Source of the DNA: Phycisphaerales bacterium
GTDB taxonomy: Bacteria > Planctomycetota > Phycisphaerae > Phycisphaerales > UBA1924
DNA: 64,000 nt
Assembly: GCA_020847175.1 (NCBI GenBank)
Contig: JADLCM010000008.1
Coordinates: forward strand, 62,001 to 126,000
Direction: 5' to 3'
Every line of letters begins with the position of its first letter. Position 1 is the stretch's first letter. Positions 44,453 to 53,700 of the stretch are shown here, one piece after another. Both the position numbers and the translations under genes were made by a program. Below the pieces are notes generated by a model. It was not told the DNA's origin. It did no database searches and saw nothing but the letters and a program-made list of their open reading frames with translations.

Positions 44453-45928
44453 TCAGGGCGCAGGGGTGTGGGGGCCGAGCACGATGGGTGCGATGATCGC
44501 GCTCGCGCACGTAATCACGATCACCGCCGCGAGGTTCAGGAGCAGCCCGATGCGTGCCATCTCGCCCCCCTTGATGTGCCCCGTGGCGTACACCATCGCG
44601 TTGGGGGGTGTGCCCACCGGCAGCATGAACGCCAGGCTCGCCCCCAGGGCTCCGGCAGCCATGAGCGGCATGGGGTCGAGCCCGAGGCTCGCGCCCGCCG
44701 CTGCGAGCACCGGGAGAAGGGCGCTGGCGATCGCGGTGTTGCTCGCGATCTCGCTGGCAAACGTCGCCGCGGCCGCGACCACGGCGCACGCGAGCCAGAG
44801 CGGAACGCCGCGCAGCGCCCCCAGCGAGCCCGCGAGGTGCCCGTCGAGGCCGGTCTCGGTCATGGCGCCCGCCAGGGCCAACCCGCCCCCGAAGAGCACC
44901 AGCACGCCCCAGGGCAGGCGTTCGAGCGTCTCCCAGTCCATCAGCGGGCGTCGGGGTTCGCCGGGAACGATGAACAGCGCGAGCGCGGCGCTCACCGCGA
45001 TGCCCGCGTCCGTGAGCGAAGCGAGCGCCGTGATGGCATGAGAGGCACCCAGGCCCGCGAGCCACGGGCGAGCGATCCACGCCGTAGCGGTCAATGCCAG
45101 GATGCACCCCACCCGGCGCTGCGCGCGGGTCCAGGGCTCGGGGGCCTGGGGCGGCGCGGCCAGCGGGGTGCTGCCCGCGTACCGGGCCAGCACGAGCCAC
45201 GTGCACCCGAGCAGCACGAACGCCACGGGCACCCCGATGATCATCCACGAAGCGAACGAAACCTGCGTACCGAGCGACTTCTCCGCCACGCCGGCCAGCA
45301 GGGCGGTGGGGGGTGTGCCGATGAGCGTGCCCACGCCGCCGACGCTGGCGGCGTATGCAATGCCCAGCAGCAGCGCCGCGCGGAGCCTTCGCGGGGCTTC
45401 ACCCTCCCCGGCCAGGGCGGCGACGCTGGCCCCGATCGGGAGCATCGTGGCGCACGTCGCCGTGTTTGAGACGAACATGCTCAGGCCGGCGGTCGCGACC
45501 ATCAGGCCCAGCAGCACGCGGCGCGTTGAAGTGCCGCTCACCCGCAGCACCGCCAGCGCCAGCCGCCGATGAAGCCCGCACCGCTCCACCGCCAGGCCGA
45601 TGACAAACCCGCCGAAGAACAGGGCGATCACGTCGGAGGCGTACGCCGGGGCGACGCGCTCCACGGGTTGCACGCCCGCGAGCGGAAAGACCGCCAGCGG
45701 CACGAGGGCGGTCGCGCTCAGGGGCAGCGCCTCGCCAATCCACCACACTGCCATCAAGATGGCGCACCCGGCGCATGCCCGGGCGCTCCCGCTCATGCCT
45801 CGTGCCTCGCCTTCGTCGCCGACCACCTGGGCCGGAAGCGCGGCATAGACAAGCAGCGCCAGCACCGGGCCCAGGGCGAGGGCGGCAAGGCGAACGCGTT
45901 GAGAAGCCTCCGCTGAACGCATGGCCAT
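44453..45928 (-). CDS. DASS-family sodium/anion symporter
   Basis: 491-residue polytopic membrane transporter. Two copies of the family signature are visible: FVSNTATCATMLPIG and EIASNTAIASALLPV, each expected to form part of a Na+ and substrate site, with GTLIGTPPTALLAG and PVGTPPNAMVYATG following them in the two halves. Typical substrates are dicarboxylates, citrate or sulfate; which applies is unknown. ATG 45928 or 45922 (two residues apart) are both possible, without a strong ribosome-binding site. It follows comB by 17 bp. Confidence 0.9.
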   Translation of the reverse strand: MAMRSAEASQRVRLAALALGPVLALLVYAALPAQVVGDEGEARGMSGSARACAGCAILMAVWWIGEALPLSATALVPLAVFPLAGVQPVERVAPAYASDVIALFFGGFVIGLAVERCGLHRRLALAVLRVSGTSTRRVLLGLMVATAGLSMFVSNTATCATMLPIGASVAALAGEGEAPRRLRAALLLGIAYAASVGGVGTLIGTPPTALLAGVAEKSLGTQVSFASWMIIGVPVAFVLLGCTWLVLARYAGSTPLAAPPQAPEPWTRAQRRVGCILALTATAWIARPWLAGLGASHAITALASLTDAGIAVSAALALFIVPGEPRRPLMDWETLERLPWGVLVLFGGGLALAGAMTETGLDGHLAGSLGALRGVPLWLACAVVAAAATFASEIASNTAIASALLPVLAAAGASLGLDPMPLMAAGALGASLAFMLPVGTPPNAMVYATGHIKGGEMARIGLLLNLAAVIVITCASAIIAPIVLGPHTPAP

Positions 45929-45945
45929 TCGTAGGCCCGGCGCAT

Positions 45946-46776
45946 CTACGCGGTCGTGATGCGCCCCGTCCCCGCGTCGTACTTGGGCACGACGCCGACC
46001 GAGTCCGGCGCCGAGCACCGGGCGATGTCATCGTCCAGGCCGATGTGGATCAGGTTCCGCCCGCCCCGGCTGCGGCGCATGGCCTCCAGGAGCCCCCCCG
46101 ATCCGTGCGCCATCGCCTCGCGGTAGGCCCCGAGGCAGAGAATCGCCCCATCCTGGCCCGTGGTGGAACGCCCGCCGGCGAGGAGCCGGTGCGCGAGCAG
46201 GCCGGCCGCGAGGCAGTCATCGAGAGAGACCTCACCCCTCGTGCCGGCGCAGAGCAGGTGGACCGGGCGCGGATCGTGCACCACGCGGGCGCAGATCGCC
46301 CCGGCGTTGGCGATCGTGCCCACCAGCACCTCGTCCGCGAACTTCGCATGAAGCAGCGCGGCGGTGCCGTTGGTCGTCGTGAAGTACACCACCCGGCCCC
46401 CGACCCGTTCCGGCGTGTACGACGCAGGGGAGTTGTCCAGGTCGAAGCCTTCGATGCGCTGCCCGGCACGTTCTCCACCCAGCAGCGCACGCAGACTGCC
46501 GGATGGACCTGCGGCCGTGCCTGCTGTGGGGGAGTCCGAGGATGTGTCGTGGCGGCGTGCCCCCGCCCGGGCGTCTTCGACCGTCAGGCACGGCACGATG
46601 TTCGCCGCGCCCGCAGCCAGCGCCGCTGCGATCGTGGTGCTCGCCCGCAGCGCGTCGATCACCACCACGACGCTCCCTCGCAGCGACTCCGGCTCGACGA
46701 GACTCGGCACGAGATGCGAGAACAGGGGGCGCTCAACCTGGACTGCGGTCATCGGTGGCACGTCAGGGGCGGGCAT
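45946..46776 (-). CDS. comB: 2-phosphosulfolactate phosphatase family protein (ComB)
   Basis: Mg2+-dependent phosphatase family; ComB makes sulfolactate in coenzyme M synthesis in archaea, but bacterial members probably act elsewhere in sulfonate or other phosphate-ester metabolism. The 276-residue chain has VVVVIDALRASTTIAAALAA, RVVYFTTTNGTAALLHAKFA, LLCAGTRGEVSLDDCLAAGL and ends with a stretch including DDDIARCSAPDSVGVVPKY, all typical. Insertions near residues 75-100 are loop-like. ATG 46776 or 46752 are both possible starts. It heads the minus-strand run comB, DASS transporter, thioesterase, purN, ftsY. Confidence 0.9.
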   Translation of the reverse strand: MPAPDVPPMTAVQVERPLFSHLVPSLVEPESLRGSVVVVIDALRASTTIAAALAAGAANIVPCLTVEDARAGARRHDTSSDSPTAGTAAGPSGSLRALLGGERAGQRIEGFDLDNSPASYTPERVGGRVVYFTTTNGTAALLHAKFADEVLVGTIANAGAICARVVHDPRPVHLLCAGTRGEVSLDDCLAAGLLAHRLLAGGRSTTGQDGAILCLGAYREAMAHGSGGLLEAMRRSRGGRNLIHIGLDDDIARCSAPDSVGVVPKYDAGTGRITTA

Positions 46777-46890
46777 GGTGCAGCGTAGGGTGCGGCGGGC
46801 GGATGTTGTCGCCCGTCGCATTCGCGCATGGGTCGAAACACGACTCCCCGCCGCTTACCGGCCCCTCAAGGCGAACCCCGCGCATCGGCC

Positions 46891-46918
46891 TTGCCCCCGC
46901 GCAGATCGAGCCTACATT
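46891..46918 (+). promoter_or_regulatory. Putative sigma-70 promoter of the terC leader
   Basis: TTGCCC (46891-46896) and TACATT (46913-46918) with a 16-bp spacer; it would start transcription just before the riboswitch. Confidence 0.45.
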
Positions 46919-46931
46919 TGTAGTGTTCATG

Positions 46932-47062
46932 ATCTGTGTTGGGGAGTAGCCAGCCTCCGATGAGGCGGAACGGGTCGTCAGCACGGAGCGATGCTCTGCA
47001 TTTCTCCCGGCCCCTCCTGGCGCTGAGCGCCACGCGCGAGACCACCACCCGAGTTGTGGTGG
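46932..47062 (+). promoter_or_regulatory. yybP-ykoY (Mn2+) riboswitch in the terC leader
   Basis: The loop hallmark GGGGAGTAGC (46941-46950) is followed by a GCCTC/GAGGC hairpin, a GGCGC/GCGCC hairpin, and the second conserved segment GCGAGACC (47036-47043), about 85 nt later. yybP-ykoY aptamers bind Mn2+ and occur before TerC-type genes, and terC is the next gene here. A CCACCAC/GTGGTGG hairpin (47042-47062) overlaps the end of the conserved segment and could be the switching element. About 310 nt separate the aptamer from the terC start; nothing else was recognised in that leader. Confidence 0.82.
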
Positions 47063-47370
47063 CCCTGTGCGCGGAGGATGCTCGTGGTCGCGAAATCTGT
47101 GACTCCAAAGGCCTTGGGCGGCGCGGCGCGTTCCGGCGTTGCGTGCCCCCTTGTTCGGCCCGCGCCGGGGACCACGTCTCTGTGGGCGAGGGCGATGCAG
47201 GCCGAGCCTCGGTTTCACCTGGCTCGTCGCGCTCGCGGCGCACCGCCTCGCGTCGCGCGCAGGCGGGTCGGTACGACTGACCCGATGCCGCCCCGGCCCG
47301 TCGTCAGTTCACGTTGCGCCGGCGTGCGCTGCGCCATCGTCGAGTTCCGCAAAGCCGGAAGGGAGATCGC

Positions 47371-48498
47371 GTGATCCTGCTCTGGACGACCTTTGTCGTC
47401 TTCATCCTCGCGATGCTCGCGATTGATCTCTTCCTCCTGCACCGGAAGTCCGAGGTCGTGCCGCCCAAGGCCGCGCTCCAGTGGACGGGCGTATGCGTCG
47501 TGATGGCGCTGCTCTTCGCCGTGGCGGTGTACTTCATCTATGACCGGAACTTCGCGGGCATGGGTGAGCGTTTCATGCGGTATGACCATCGAAACGACCC
47601 GGCGGCCGACCCAAGCCTCGCCGGGAGCGAAGCGACCTTCAAGTACCTGACGGGCTGGCTTGTCGAGTATTCGCTCTCGTTCGACAACATCATGGTGATC
47701 GCCATGATCTTCGGGTACTTCCGCGTGCCCGGAAAGTACCAGCACCGGGTGCTCTTCTGGGGCATCCTGGGGGCGCTGGTGATGCGAGGCGCCATGATCG
47801 CCGCGGGCTCGGCGCTCCTTGAGGCCTTTCACTGGATCATCTACGTCTTCGGCGCGCTCCTCATCATCACCGCGATCAAGATGCTCCTGACGCGCGAGGA
47901 TGACGCCTTCGACCCCGGCAAGAGCCCCATCGTGCGCATCGTCAAGCGCATCGTGCATGTCTCCCCCGCCTACGAGGGCGAGCGGTTCTTTACGCGCGTG
48001 CCCCGTGACCCCGCGCAGCCGGACACGGGGAAGCACGCGATGCGATTCGCGATCACGCCGCTCTTTCTCGTGCTGCTCACCGTCGAGGCGACCGACGTGA
48101 TCTTCGCGGTGGACTCGATCCCGGCCATCTTCACGATCACGCGCGACCCTTTCCTCGTCTTCACCTCCAATGTCTTCGCGATCCTGGGGCTGCGCTCGTT
48201 GTACTTCGCGCTCGCGGGGATCATCGACCGCTTCCGATTCCTGAAGCCCGCGATCGCCATCGTGCTCATCTACATCGGCGTCAAGATGATCATCGGGGTC
48301 TGGGACATCCACATCGATACGCGCCTCTCGCTCGTCGTCGTCGCGGGCATTCTGGGGGTGGGGGTGCTGCTGAGCTGGCTGACCGCGCCCAAGGAGGCCC
48401 ACCACGTCGCCGGTGACGCCGGAGCCTCTCCCGGAAGCGATGCCGCCCCCGCCGTGACGCGCGAACCGAGCCCCGTCGATCACACCCTCGCTCGCTGA
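47371..48498 (+). CDS. TerC/Alx-family membrane protein, probable Mn2+ exporter
   Basis: 375-residue membrane protein with eight or so hydrophobic segments. Family motifs: WLVEYSLSFDNIMVIAMIFG and TVEATDVIFAVDSIPAIFTI, the acidic residues of which are thought to bind the metal, then FVFTSNVFAILGLRSLYFAL-like FTSNVFAILGLRSLYFALAG. Alx/TerC members export Mn2+, and a yybP-ykoY riboswitch lies in the leader, so Mn2+-induced expression is likely. GTG 47371 has GGAAGGGAG six bases upstream and starts at the first helix; an in-frame start at 47314 would add 19 residues. Confidence 0.93.
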   Translation: MILLWTTFVVFILAMLAIDLFLLHRKSEVVPPKAALQWTGVCVVMALLFAVAVYFIYDRNFAGMGERFMRYDHRNDPAADPSLAGSEATFKYLTGWLVEYSLSFDNIMVIAMIFGYFRVPGKYQHRVLFWGILGALVMRGAMIAAGSALLEAFHWIIYVFGALLIITAIKMLLTREDDAFDPGKSPIVRIVKRIVHVSPAYEGERFFTRVPRDPAQPDTGKHAMRFAITPLFLVLLTVEATDVIFAVDSIPAIFTITRDPFLVFTSNVFAILGLRSLYFALAGIIDRFRFLKPAIAIVLIYIGVKMIIGVWDIHIDTRLSLVVVAGILGVGVLLSWLTAPKEAHHVAGDAGASPGSDAAPAVTREPSPVDHTLAR

Positions 48499-48529
48499 CC
48501 ACGCCCGGCCCGGCGCCGTACCATCATCC

Positions 48530-49282
48530 ATGACCGATGGGCCATACGCCTCGTTCCAGCGCCAGGGCGACATCGGGCGTCTTGTGCTCCAGCGCCCCGG
48601 GGTCCGCAACGCGCTCTCCATCGAACTGCTCGAAGCCCTGCACGCGCTCATGGGCGAGGTGGAATCCACTCCGCCGCGCGTGCTCGTGGTTACCGGCGAG
48701 GGCAAGGCCTTCTGCGCCGGTATGGACCTGCGCCAGGTGCTCTCCGCGCCCGAGGCCCCGCACCGCCTGCTTTCTCTGCTCGCGCGTCTGACCCATCGCC
48801 TCCGCATGCTCCCGAGCATCACCCTCGCGCAGGTCAACGGCGCCGCGATCGGCGGCGGGTGCGGCCTCGCCTGCGTCTGCGACTTCGCCCTCACCCACGC
48901 CGACAGCATCATGGGCTTTCCGGAGGTCGATCTCGGCGTCTGCCCCGCCGTGGTGGCGCCCTGGCTTGTCCGCAAGGTCGGCCCGGGCCCCGCGCGGCGC
49001 ATCCTTCTCGGGGGCGGCACGTTCTCCGGGCAAAGGGCCCTTGAACTCGGCCTCGTCAGCGAGGCCCTTTCGTCGCGTGATGAGCTCGGCCCCAGGGTTG
49101 ACGCCGTGGCTGCGCGCATCGCGTCGGGCGGGCCGCACGCCCTTGCCGCCACCAAGGGGCTGCTCAACGAACTCGATGGCTCGACCGACCTGGAGGTGCT
49201 CCTCCGCGCGGCGGAACTCTCCGCCCGCGTCATCGCCACCCCCGAAGCCCGGGCGACACTGCGCGCGCGCCTGAAGTCATGA
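48530..49282 (+). CDS. Enoyl-CoA hydratase/isomerase family protein
   Basis: 250-residue crotonase-fold protein. Visible motifs: GEGKAFCAGMDLRQVL (first oxyanion loop) and QVNGAAIGGGCGLACVCDFA, then IMGFPEVDLGVCPAVVAPWL. The glutamate usually found as GGGCELA is glycine here, while the second one (FPEVD) is kept, so simple hydratase activity is uncertain and isomerase or methylglutaconyl-type hydratase chemistry is possible. It follows terC by 31 bp and is convergent with the pilin cluster; no other fatty-acid genes are near. Confidence 0.88.
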   Translation: MTDGPYASFQRQGDIGRLVLQRPGVRNALSIELLEALHALMGEVESTPPRVLVVTGEGKAFCAGMDLRQVLSAPEAPHRLLSLLARLTHRLRMLPSITLAQVNGAAIGGGCGLACVCDFALTHADSIMGFPEVDLGVCPAVVAPWLVRKVGPGPARRILLGGGTFSGQRALELGLVSEALSSRDELGPRVDAVAARIASGGPHALAATKGLLNELDGSTDLEVLLRAAELSARVIATPEARATLRARLKS

Positions 49283-49302
49283 TGGCGGCGTCGGGCGAAG
49301 GC

Positions 49303-49965
49303 TTACTCGATGTCCAGGCGCCGGGGGGCCACCGTTGCCACCATCCGCACCGGCGGGGCCTCCATGCTCGAACCGATCCGGTCGGCCTGGTCGTCGTCGG
49401 GCAGCAGGGTGAAGTCGATGGTCGCGCGCTTCAGCCGAGGCCCCACGTCATACTCCATCGTGAACGATGCATCATGGACGCGGCGCACCAGCGTTCGAGT
49501 TGATTCATCCACGAGTTCGCCGTCCTCGTAGCGTTCCACCGTGGCGTTCAGGGCGAAGGGCCCGTTCGGCTCCGCCGCGGTGACGCGTTCGATGGTCCAC
49601 ACCTCGCGCACATCGGCGTACGGATCGGGGAAGACCTCGAACTGGATCGAGGTGCTCTCGATCTCCGGCGTGAGGATCGGGTTGACCGGGTAAGGCCCGA
49701 AGTTCTCCCCGTTGCGCACGAGGTTGGCCAGCCGGTGCATCACCAGCCGCCCGACCACGTGCGTCGAAACGCTGTCGGTTGTCGACTTGTAGCTCTTGAA
49801 CGATGCATCGAGGGCGGCGAGCGTCGCCGTGAGCAGCGTCGCGCTGATCGCAAGGGCGATCAGCATCTCGACAATGCTGAACCCGGCCCGGGCGGTGCGC
49901 GCGGGTCGCCGCGCGCGGCGAGGGCAGGGGATCGTCGCGGCAGGGGTCGGGGCGGGGGTCTTCAC
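49303..49965 (-). CDS. Prepilin-type protein, PilW/GspJ-like minor pilin
   Basis: 220 residues. The class III leader RPARTARAG is followed by the pilin helix FSIVEMLIALAISATLLTAT with glycine at -1 and glutamate at +5. The rest is beta-rich and acidic, resembling PilW/GspJ minor pilins in length and helix sequence only, so the sub-family is inference. The GTG start at 49965 overlaps the stop of the 969-residue gene by GTGA, indicating translational coupling. It is the last gene of the pilus operon. Confidence 0.82.
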   Translation of the reverse strand: MKTPAPTPAATIPCPRRARRPARTARAGFSIVEMLIALAISATLLTATLAALDASFKSYKSTTDSVSTHVVGRLVMHRLANLVRNGENFGPYPVNPILTPEIESTSIQFEVFPDPYADVREVWTIERVTAAEPNGPFALNATVERYEDGELVDESTRTLVRRVHDASFTMEYDVGPRLKRATIDFTLLPDDDQADRIGSSMEAPPVRMVATVAPRRLDIE

Positions 49966-52871
49966 TGCGAGCCCTCTCGGTAGGAACTCACGACGGGAGA
50001 GATGGAGACGGGCAGCATGATGCCGTTGGGCAGCGTCATGTCAGGGTCAAACCGGAGCTCAATGCGCCCGTAGCCGTGGAAGGGCACCACCTCGCTGCCC
50101 TCGGGCTGGTCCTCGTCGGGGCCGACGTCCGCCAGGCCGTCGCCGTCGGTGTCGTAGCCGACGATGCGCTGGCCGTCGACGATGGGCAGGCTCTCGGGGT
50201 CAAGGCTCTCGCCGTCGCCATCCTCGGGGCCGAAATAGCCCAGGGTGGTGTTGAAGCCGGCGGGGCTGCCGATGGGGTTGCCCGCGATGTCCACCAGCGG
50301 CCCTTCGCCCATCTCGGGACGGAACGTGAGCAGGAGGGCGCCGTCGATGGTCGCATTGCCGCGCACGTCGAGCACGCCGGCGATGATGGCGCCGCGGAGA
50401 CTCACGTTCTGATCGGCGGGGCTGTTGAACGAGCCGATGTCCACCGAGTAGTTCGGGAGCATCATGCTGCTCTTGGCAAGCTCGGCGAGATCGTCGGCGT
50501 CGGGGTTGAGGTCGGGCTCGTCGGGCTCGTCCGGGTGGGCTTGGGCGAAGCGCGTCGAGCCGGTGAACTGGAGCTTGTTCCGCACGTGGGTGTAGGTGTC
50601 GGGCGTGTCGCTCACGATCGACCCGACAAAGAGGCACCCGTGGAAGCGCACGTTGTTCGAGTAGAGCTTGCTGTCCGTGACCCGCAGCCCCTCGATCACG
50701 CAGGCGTCGGGCAGGCTGTCGTACTGCCCCGCCGCGAACGACCCGATCTGGCTCTCCAGCACGTCGCCCTTGTCGAGCGGGTCGCTGGCGATCGAGATCA
50801 GGCGCGAGGGCGGGATGGCTGTCTCCGGGAGCACCGGAGGAGAATCCTCGGCGGGCTCATCCCCGTCATCGCCGTAGGCGTAGCGGGCCCGGACCGGCTT
50901 GGGACGCCCCGTGTCGGGGTCCATCTCCATCTTGCCGTAGACGGTCCAGAGAATGTGCGTGTTGTCCTCCGTGGTGCGCACGTAGGTCGCCCCGACAAAG
51001 GTGCAGTCGATGAAGAGCCCGTTGAGCCCCATCGGCACCTGGACATCGTGGAACACCATCTTCTCGAAGACCGGCCGGTAGTAGTAGTCGTTGTGCGCGG
51101 GGCTGTTGTACGGGGCCTTCTCGAAGTACGCAGTCTCCCAGTTGTCGGGCAGGCCGTCGGCGTCGGCGTCGGGGTCAAGCCGGAAGTACCGCACGTTGCC
51201 GGCGCTGCCCGACTCCTCGTAGGTGGCCAGGTCGGCCGCGTCGATGCCCAGGTTCTCCGCGACCTGCGTCCAGAAGTCGTCGCCGTCCGAAGCCTCGCGC
51301 AGCGCGTTCTCATCATCCGAGAAGCTGTCGGCGCTGATATCAGGCAGCTTGGTGTCGTCCTGGTCGAAGGCGATCGGTGACGATCCGCCCGTGGCGCGGA
51401 TCGCCCCGAGCACGCGGGGGTGATAGTCGCCGAGCGCGCCGGTCCAGTCGTTCGACGTGATGCGGAACTTCAGGCTGCCGCGCACCTTGGTGTAGCGGTC
51501 CAGGGCGTCGATGACGCCGTCCAGGTAGCCCAGCGCCTGGTCGCGGTACACATCGTCGGTGTCGTCGTGGTCGAGCAGAGTCTCGGAGTCCGAATCCCAG
51601 CGTCCGTCGCCGTCCGCGTCGACGAATCCGTAGACGCCGTTGCGATTCCGGTCGGGCGTCACGCTGTCGATCAGCACCGCCAGGTCATCGTCCACATCGA
51701 CGAACTCGGCCTCGAGGTCCGCGTGCGGCGTGCCCGCCCGCAGCGCGTCGCTCAGGGCGACCATCCCGTCCTTGTTCGTGTCGTAGTGCCCGATGAAGAT
51801 GTCGAGCTCGTCGAGGTATCCGTCGCCGGTCACATCCGCGAAGGGGTTGGTGTCCGGGTCGCCGTTGTAATCCCCGCCGTCGGCGTCGGGAATCGCAGCC
51901 CCCTCGGTGGGGTGATTGACGCGAAGGCGGTTGTCACCGTCGACGTCGGCGCCGGCCACCGCTTCGTAGAAATCCGTGAGCTTGTCATCGAGGTCATCGT
52001 CGAGGCCGGAGAAGTCCGAGCGGATCGTCACCGGGTCGCCGTTCTCCCAGTCCACGTCCTCGTACCGGGCCCCCAGGTCGCCCGAGATATGCACGTTCTT
52101 GCCGATCATGATGCGGCTGGGCGAAATCACCGCGTGCGCCACGCGCTTGCCGATGCGGAAGTCCTGCGAGACCACGCGGGTCAGCGGCTGACCGCTGCGC
52201 TGGTACGCAAAGTCATATCCCGTCACGATCGCGCGCACGCCCGTGCCGTCCGCCAGCGGGGCGTACACGATCTGGTAGGCGATCTGCGTCGGCTCCGCGT
52301 CTTCGTCGCTGCTCAGGGCTTCGAGCGAGATCACCGGCGTCACCACCCAGTCCGTGCCCGCGAAGATCTCTTCGTCAAAGCCGTCCGGGGCGTCGGAGAT
52401 GGTCGGCGTATCCACGCCGCCGTACGCGATCACGTTGCCCTCTGCCGCGTGCAGGGCGCCGAGTGCCTCGGCGAGCGAGCCGGGCTCCGAATCCTCCGCG
52501 TGCCCGCTCGGGGGCGGCAGCACCTCCACCGTGCCCAGCGCTTCGAGATCGCCCGTCCAGAGGGCCAGCACCGCGTCCGCGTTCATGTCGCTGTGCGAGA
52601 TCACGAACCGCGACGACGCCTCCGCCAGCCGCTGCGCCGCGATCGCCAGCCCCGTGTCCGCCGCGCCCATGGCCCGCATCACGTGCAGGTGCGTGGCGGC
52701 GGCCTTGATGTTCCCCTGGCTCGCGATCGCCATCGCCGCCGTGAGCGATCCGAAGAGAATCAGGAACATCATCGACAGCACCGAGACCACACCCCGGCGG
52801 AAACGCCGGCGTCCGCGCGGCCTCCGCGCGCCGGGCCGAGCCGTGGGTGTCGTCGTGGTCAGGCGAGGCAT
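49962..52871 (-). CDS. Large PilX-like pilus component with acidic EF-hand-like segments
   Basis: 969 residues. The N-terminus is basic (RRPRGRRRFRRG) followed by one hydrophobic segment (VVSVLSMMFLILFGSLTAAM), then AADTGLAIAAQRLAEASS, as in PilX-type minor components without a prepilin cleavage site. The middle (about 300-480) is rich in D-x-D-G-D segments such as ADVDGDNRLRV, DTNKDGMVALSD and DADGDGRWDSDS, typical of calcium-binding loops. The C-terminal third is beta-rich (NNVRFHGCLFVGSIVSD, SLRGAIIAGVLDVRGNATID), suggesting a passenger or adhesin fold. ATG 52871 has GAGGAGGAG upstream and was chosen over 52889. Adhesin or pilus-tip function is inference from size and location. Confidence 0.8.
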   Translation of the reverse strand: MPRLTTTTPTARPGARRPRGRRRFRRGVVSVLSMMFLILFGSLTAAMAIASQGNIKAAATHLHVMRAMGAADTGLAIAAQRLAEASSRFVISHSDMNADAVLALWTGDLEALGTVEVLPPPSGHAEDSEPGSLAEALGALHAAEGNVIAYGGVDTPTISDAPDGFDEEIFAGTDWVVTPVISLEALSSDEDAEPTQIAYQIVYAPLADGTGVRAIVTGYDFAYQRSGQPLTRVVSQDFRIGKRVAHAVISPSRIMIGKNVHISGDLGARYEDVDWENGDPVTIRSDFSGLDDDLDDKLTDFYEAVAGADVDGDNRLRVNHPTEGAAIPDADGGDYNGDPDTNPFADVTGDGYLDELDIFIGHYDTNKDGMVALSDALRAGTPHADLEAEFVDVDDDLAVLIDSVTPDRNRNGVYGFVDADGDGRWDSDSETLLDHDDTDDVYRDQALGYLDGVIDALDRYTKVRGSLKFRITSNDWTGALGDYHPRVLGAIRATGGSSPIAFDQDDTKLPDISADSFSDDENALREASDGDDFWTQVAENLGIDAADLATYEESGSAGNVRYFRLDPDADADGLPDNWETAYFEKAPYNSPAHNDYYYRPVFEKMVFHDVQVPMGLNGLFIDCTFVGATYVRTTEDNTHILWTVYGKMEMDPDTGRPKPVRARYAYGDDGDEPAEDSPPVLPETAIPPSRLISIASDPLDKGDVLESQIGSFAAGQYDSLPDACVIEGLRVTDSKLYSNNVRFHGCLFVGSIVSDTPDTYTHVRNKLQFTGSTRFAQAHPDEPDEPDLNPDADDLAELAKSSMMLPNYSVDIGSFNSPADQNVSLRGAIIAGVLDVRGNATIDGALLLTFRPEMGEGPLVDIAGNPIGSPAGFNTTLGYFGPEDGDGESLDPESLPIVDGQRIVGYDTDGDGLADVGPDEDQPEGSEVVPFHGYGRIELRFDPDMTLPNGIMLPVSISPVVSSYREGSQ

Positions 52872-52968
52872 GGCGTCGCTCCTCCTCATCCAGGCCCGCC
52901 GGTGCGGGCTCAGGTCCGTTCCCTCGCGTGCCCCGGCATCCGCCGGGCACGAGCCCCCGATCACGGGC

Positions 52969-53673
52969 TCAGTTCGCGGGCACAATCCAGCGCATCGTCA
53001 GCACTTCCGCTGCCTCGTCGTCCTGCGGGCCCTGGTAGAGCACCCTGACGGTGACACGCAGCGGAAAGTCGCCCGGCCCGCGGCCCTCGAAGTCGCCCGA
53101 GGGCGCATCCATCGCGTTGTCGTCGAGCACTTCAGCGAGGTCAAACGGGTTGACTTTTTCAACCGTCACCTGCTGGCTCCAGCCGCTCATGGGCTGAACC
53201 TCGTCCTCGATGACCACCGGGTTCCCGTCGGCATCCAGCCTCGGAATGATCGCGCCGGCGGCGTTGATCGGGCCGGTGAAGTCGCCCCCGGCGCCGAAGA
53301 GCACGCCGTCGAAGTCATCGACATCGTCGTAGTCGCTGTGCGTGACTTCACCCTCCTCAGGCCCCCAGCCGAGCAGCGTGCTGCCGTCGACCTCCAGCCC
53401 GGTCACGGGGTCGTGCCGCGGAAGGTGCCGCGTGTACTCGCGAATCTCGTTGGCGAGGAATGTCGCCGTCGCCGCCTGGCTCGACCAGGCGTTGGACTTC
53501 ATGAACGCCTGCTGGGCATCCACCATCGCCACCACACCCACCCCGATGATGACCACCGCCATGGCGGTCTCGATGAGCGTGAAGGCGCGCCGGGCACTCC
53601 TCCGGGCGCCCCGCCCCCGGGGGGCGAGCGAGGCGTGCGGCGCGGCGACGGTCCGGGAACGGCTGACGCCCAT
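52969..53673 (-). CDS. Prepilin-type protein, PilV/GspI-like
   Basis: 234 residues. A basic leader ends with alanine before FTLIETAMAVVIIGVGVVAM, so the -1 residue is alanine rather than glycine; the glutamate at +5 is present. The outer part is acidic (HSDYDDVDDFDG) and ends in a beta-rich stretch. ATG 53673 follows GGAGGAG at good spacing; a longer frame to 53697 adds eight residues. It sits between pilC and the 969-residue gene in the same transcript. Confidence 0.82.
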   Translation of the reverse strand: MGVSRSRTVAAPHASLAPRGRGARRSARRAFTLIETAMAVVIIGVGVVAMVDAQQAFMKSNAWSSQAATATFLANEIREYTRHLPRHDPVTGLEVDGSTLLGWGPEEGEVTHSDYDDVDDFDGVLFGAGGDFTGPINAAGAIIPRLDADGNPVVIEDEVQPMSGWSQQVTVEKVNPFDLAEVLDDNAMDAPSGDFEGRGPGDFPLRVTVRVLYQGPQDDEAAEVLTMRWIVPAN

Positions 53674-53700
53674 GCGTGGCTCCTCCGCCCCAAGCATCGG

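Noticed and set aside
42786..45041. Open frame of 751 codons on the plus strand across ftsY, purN, the thioesterase gene and the DASS gene
   Set aside because: Shadow over four well-supported genes.
50076..51380. Open frame of 434 codons on the plus strand inside the 969-residue gene
   Set aside because: Shadow of the acidic coding sequence on the minus strand, with low-complexity Val/Gly/Asp composition.
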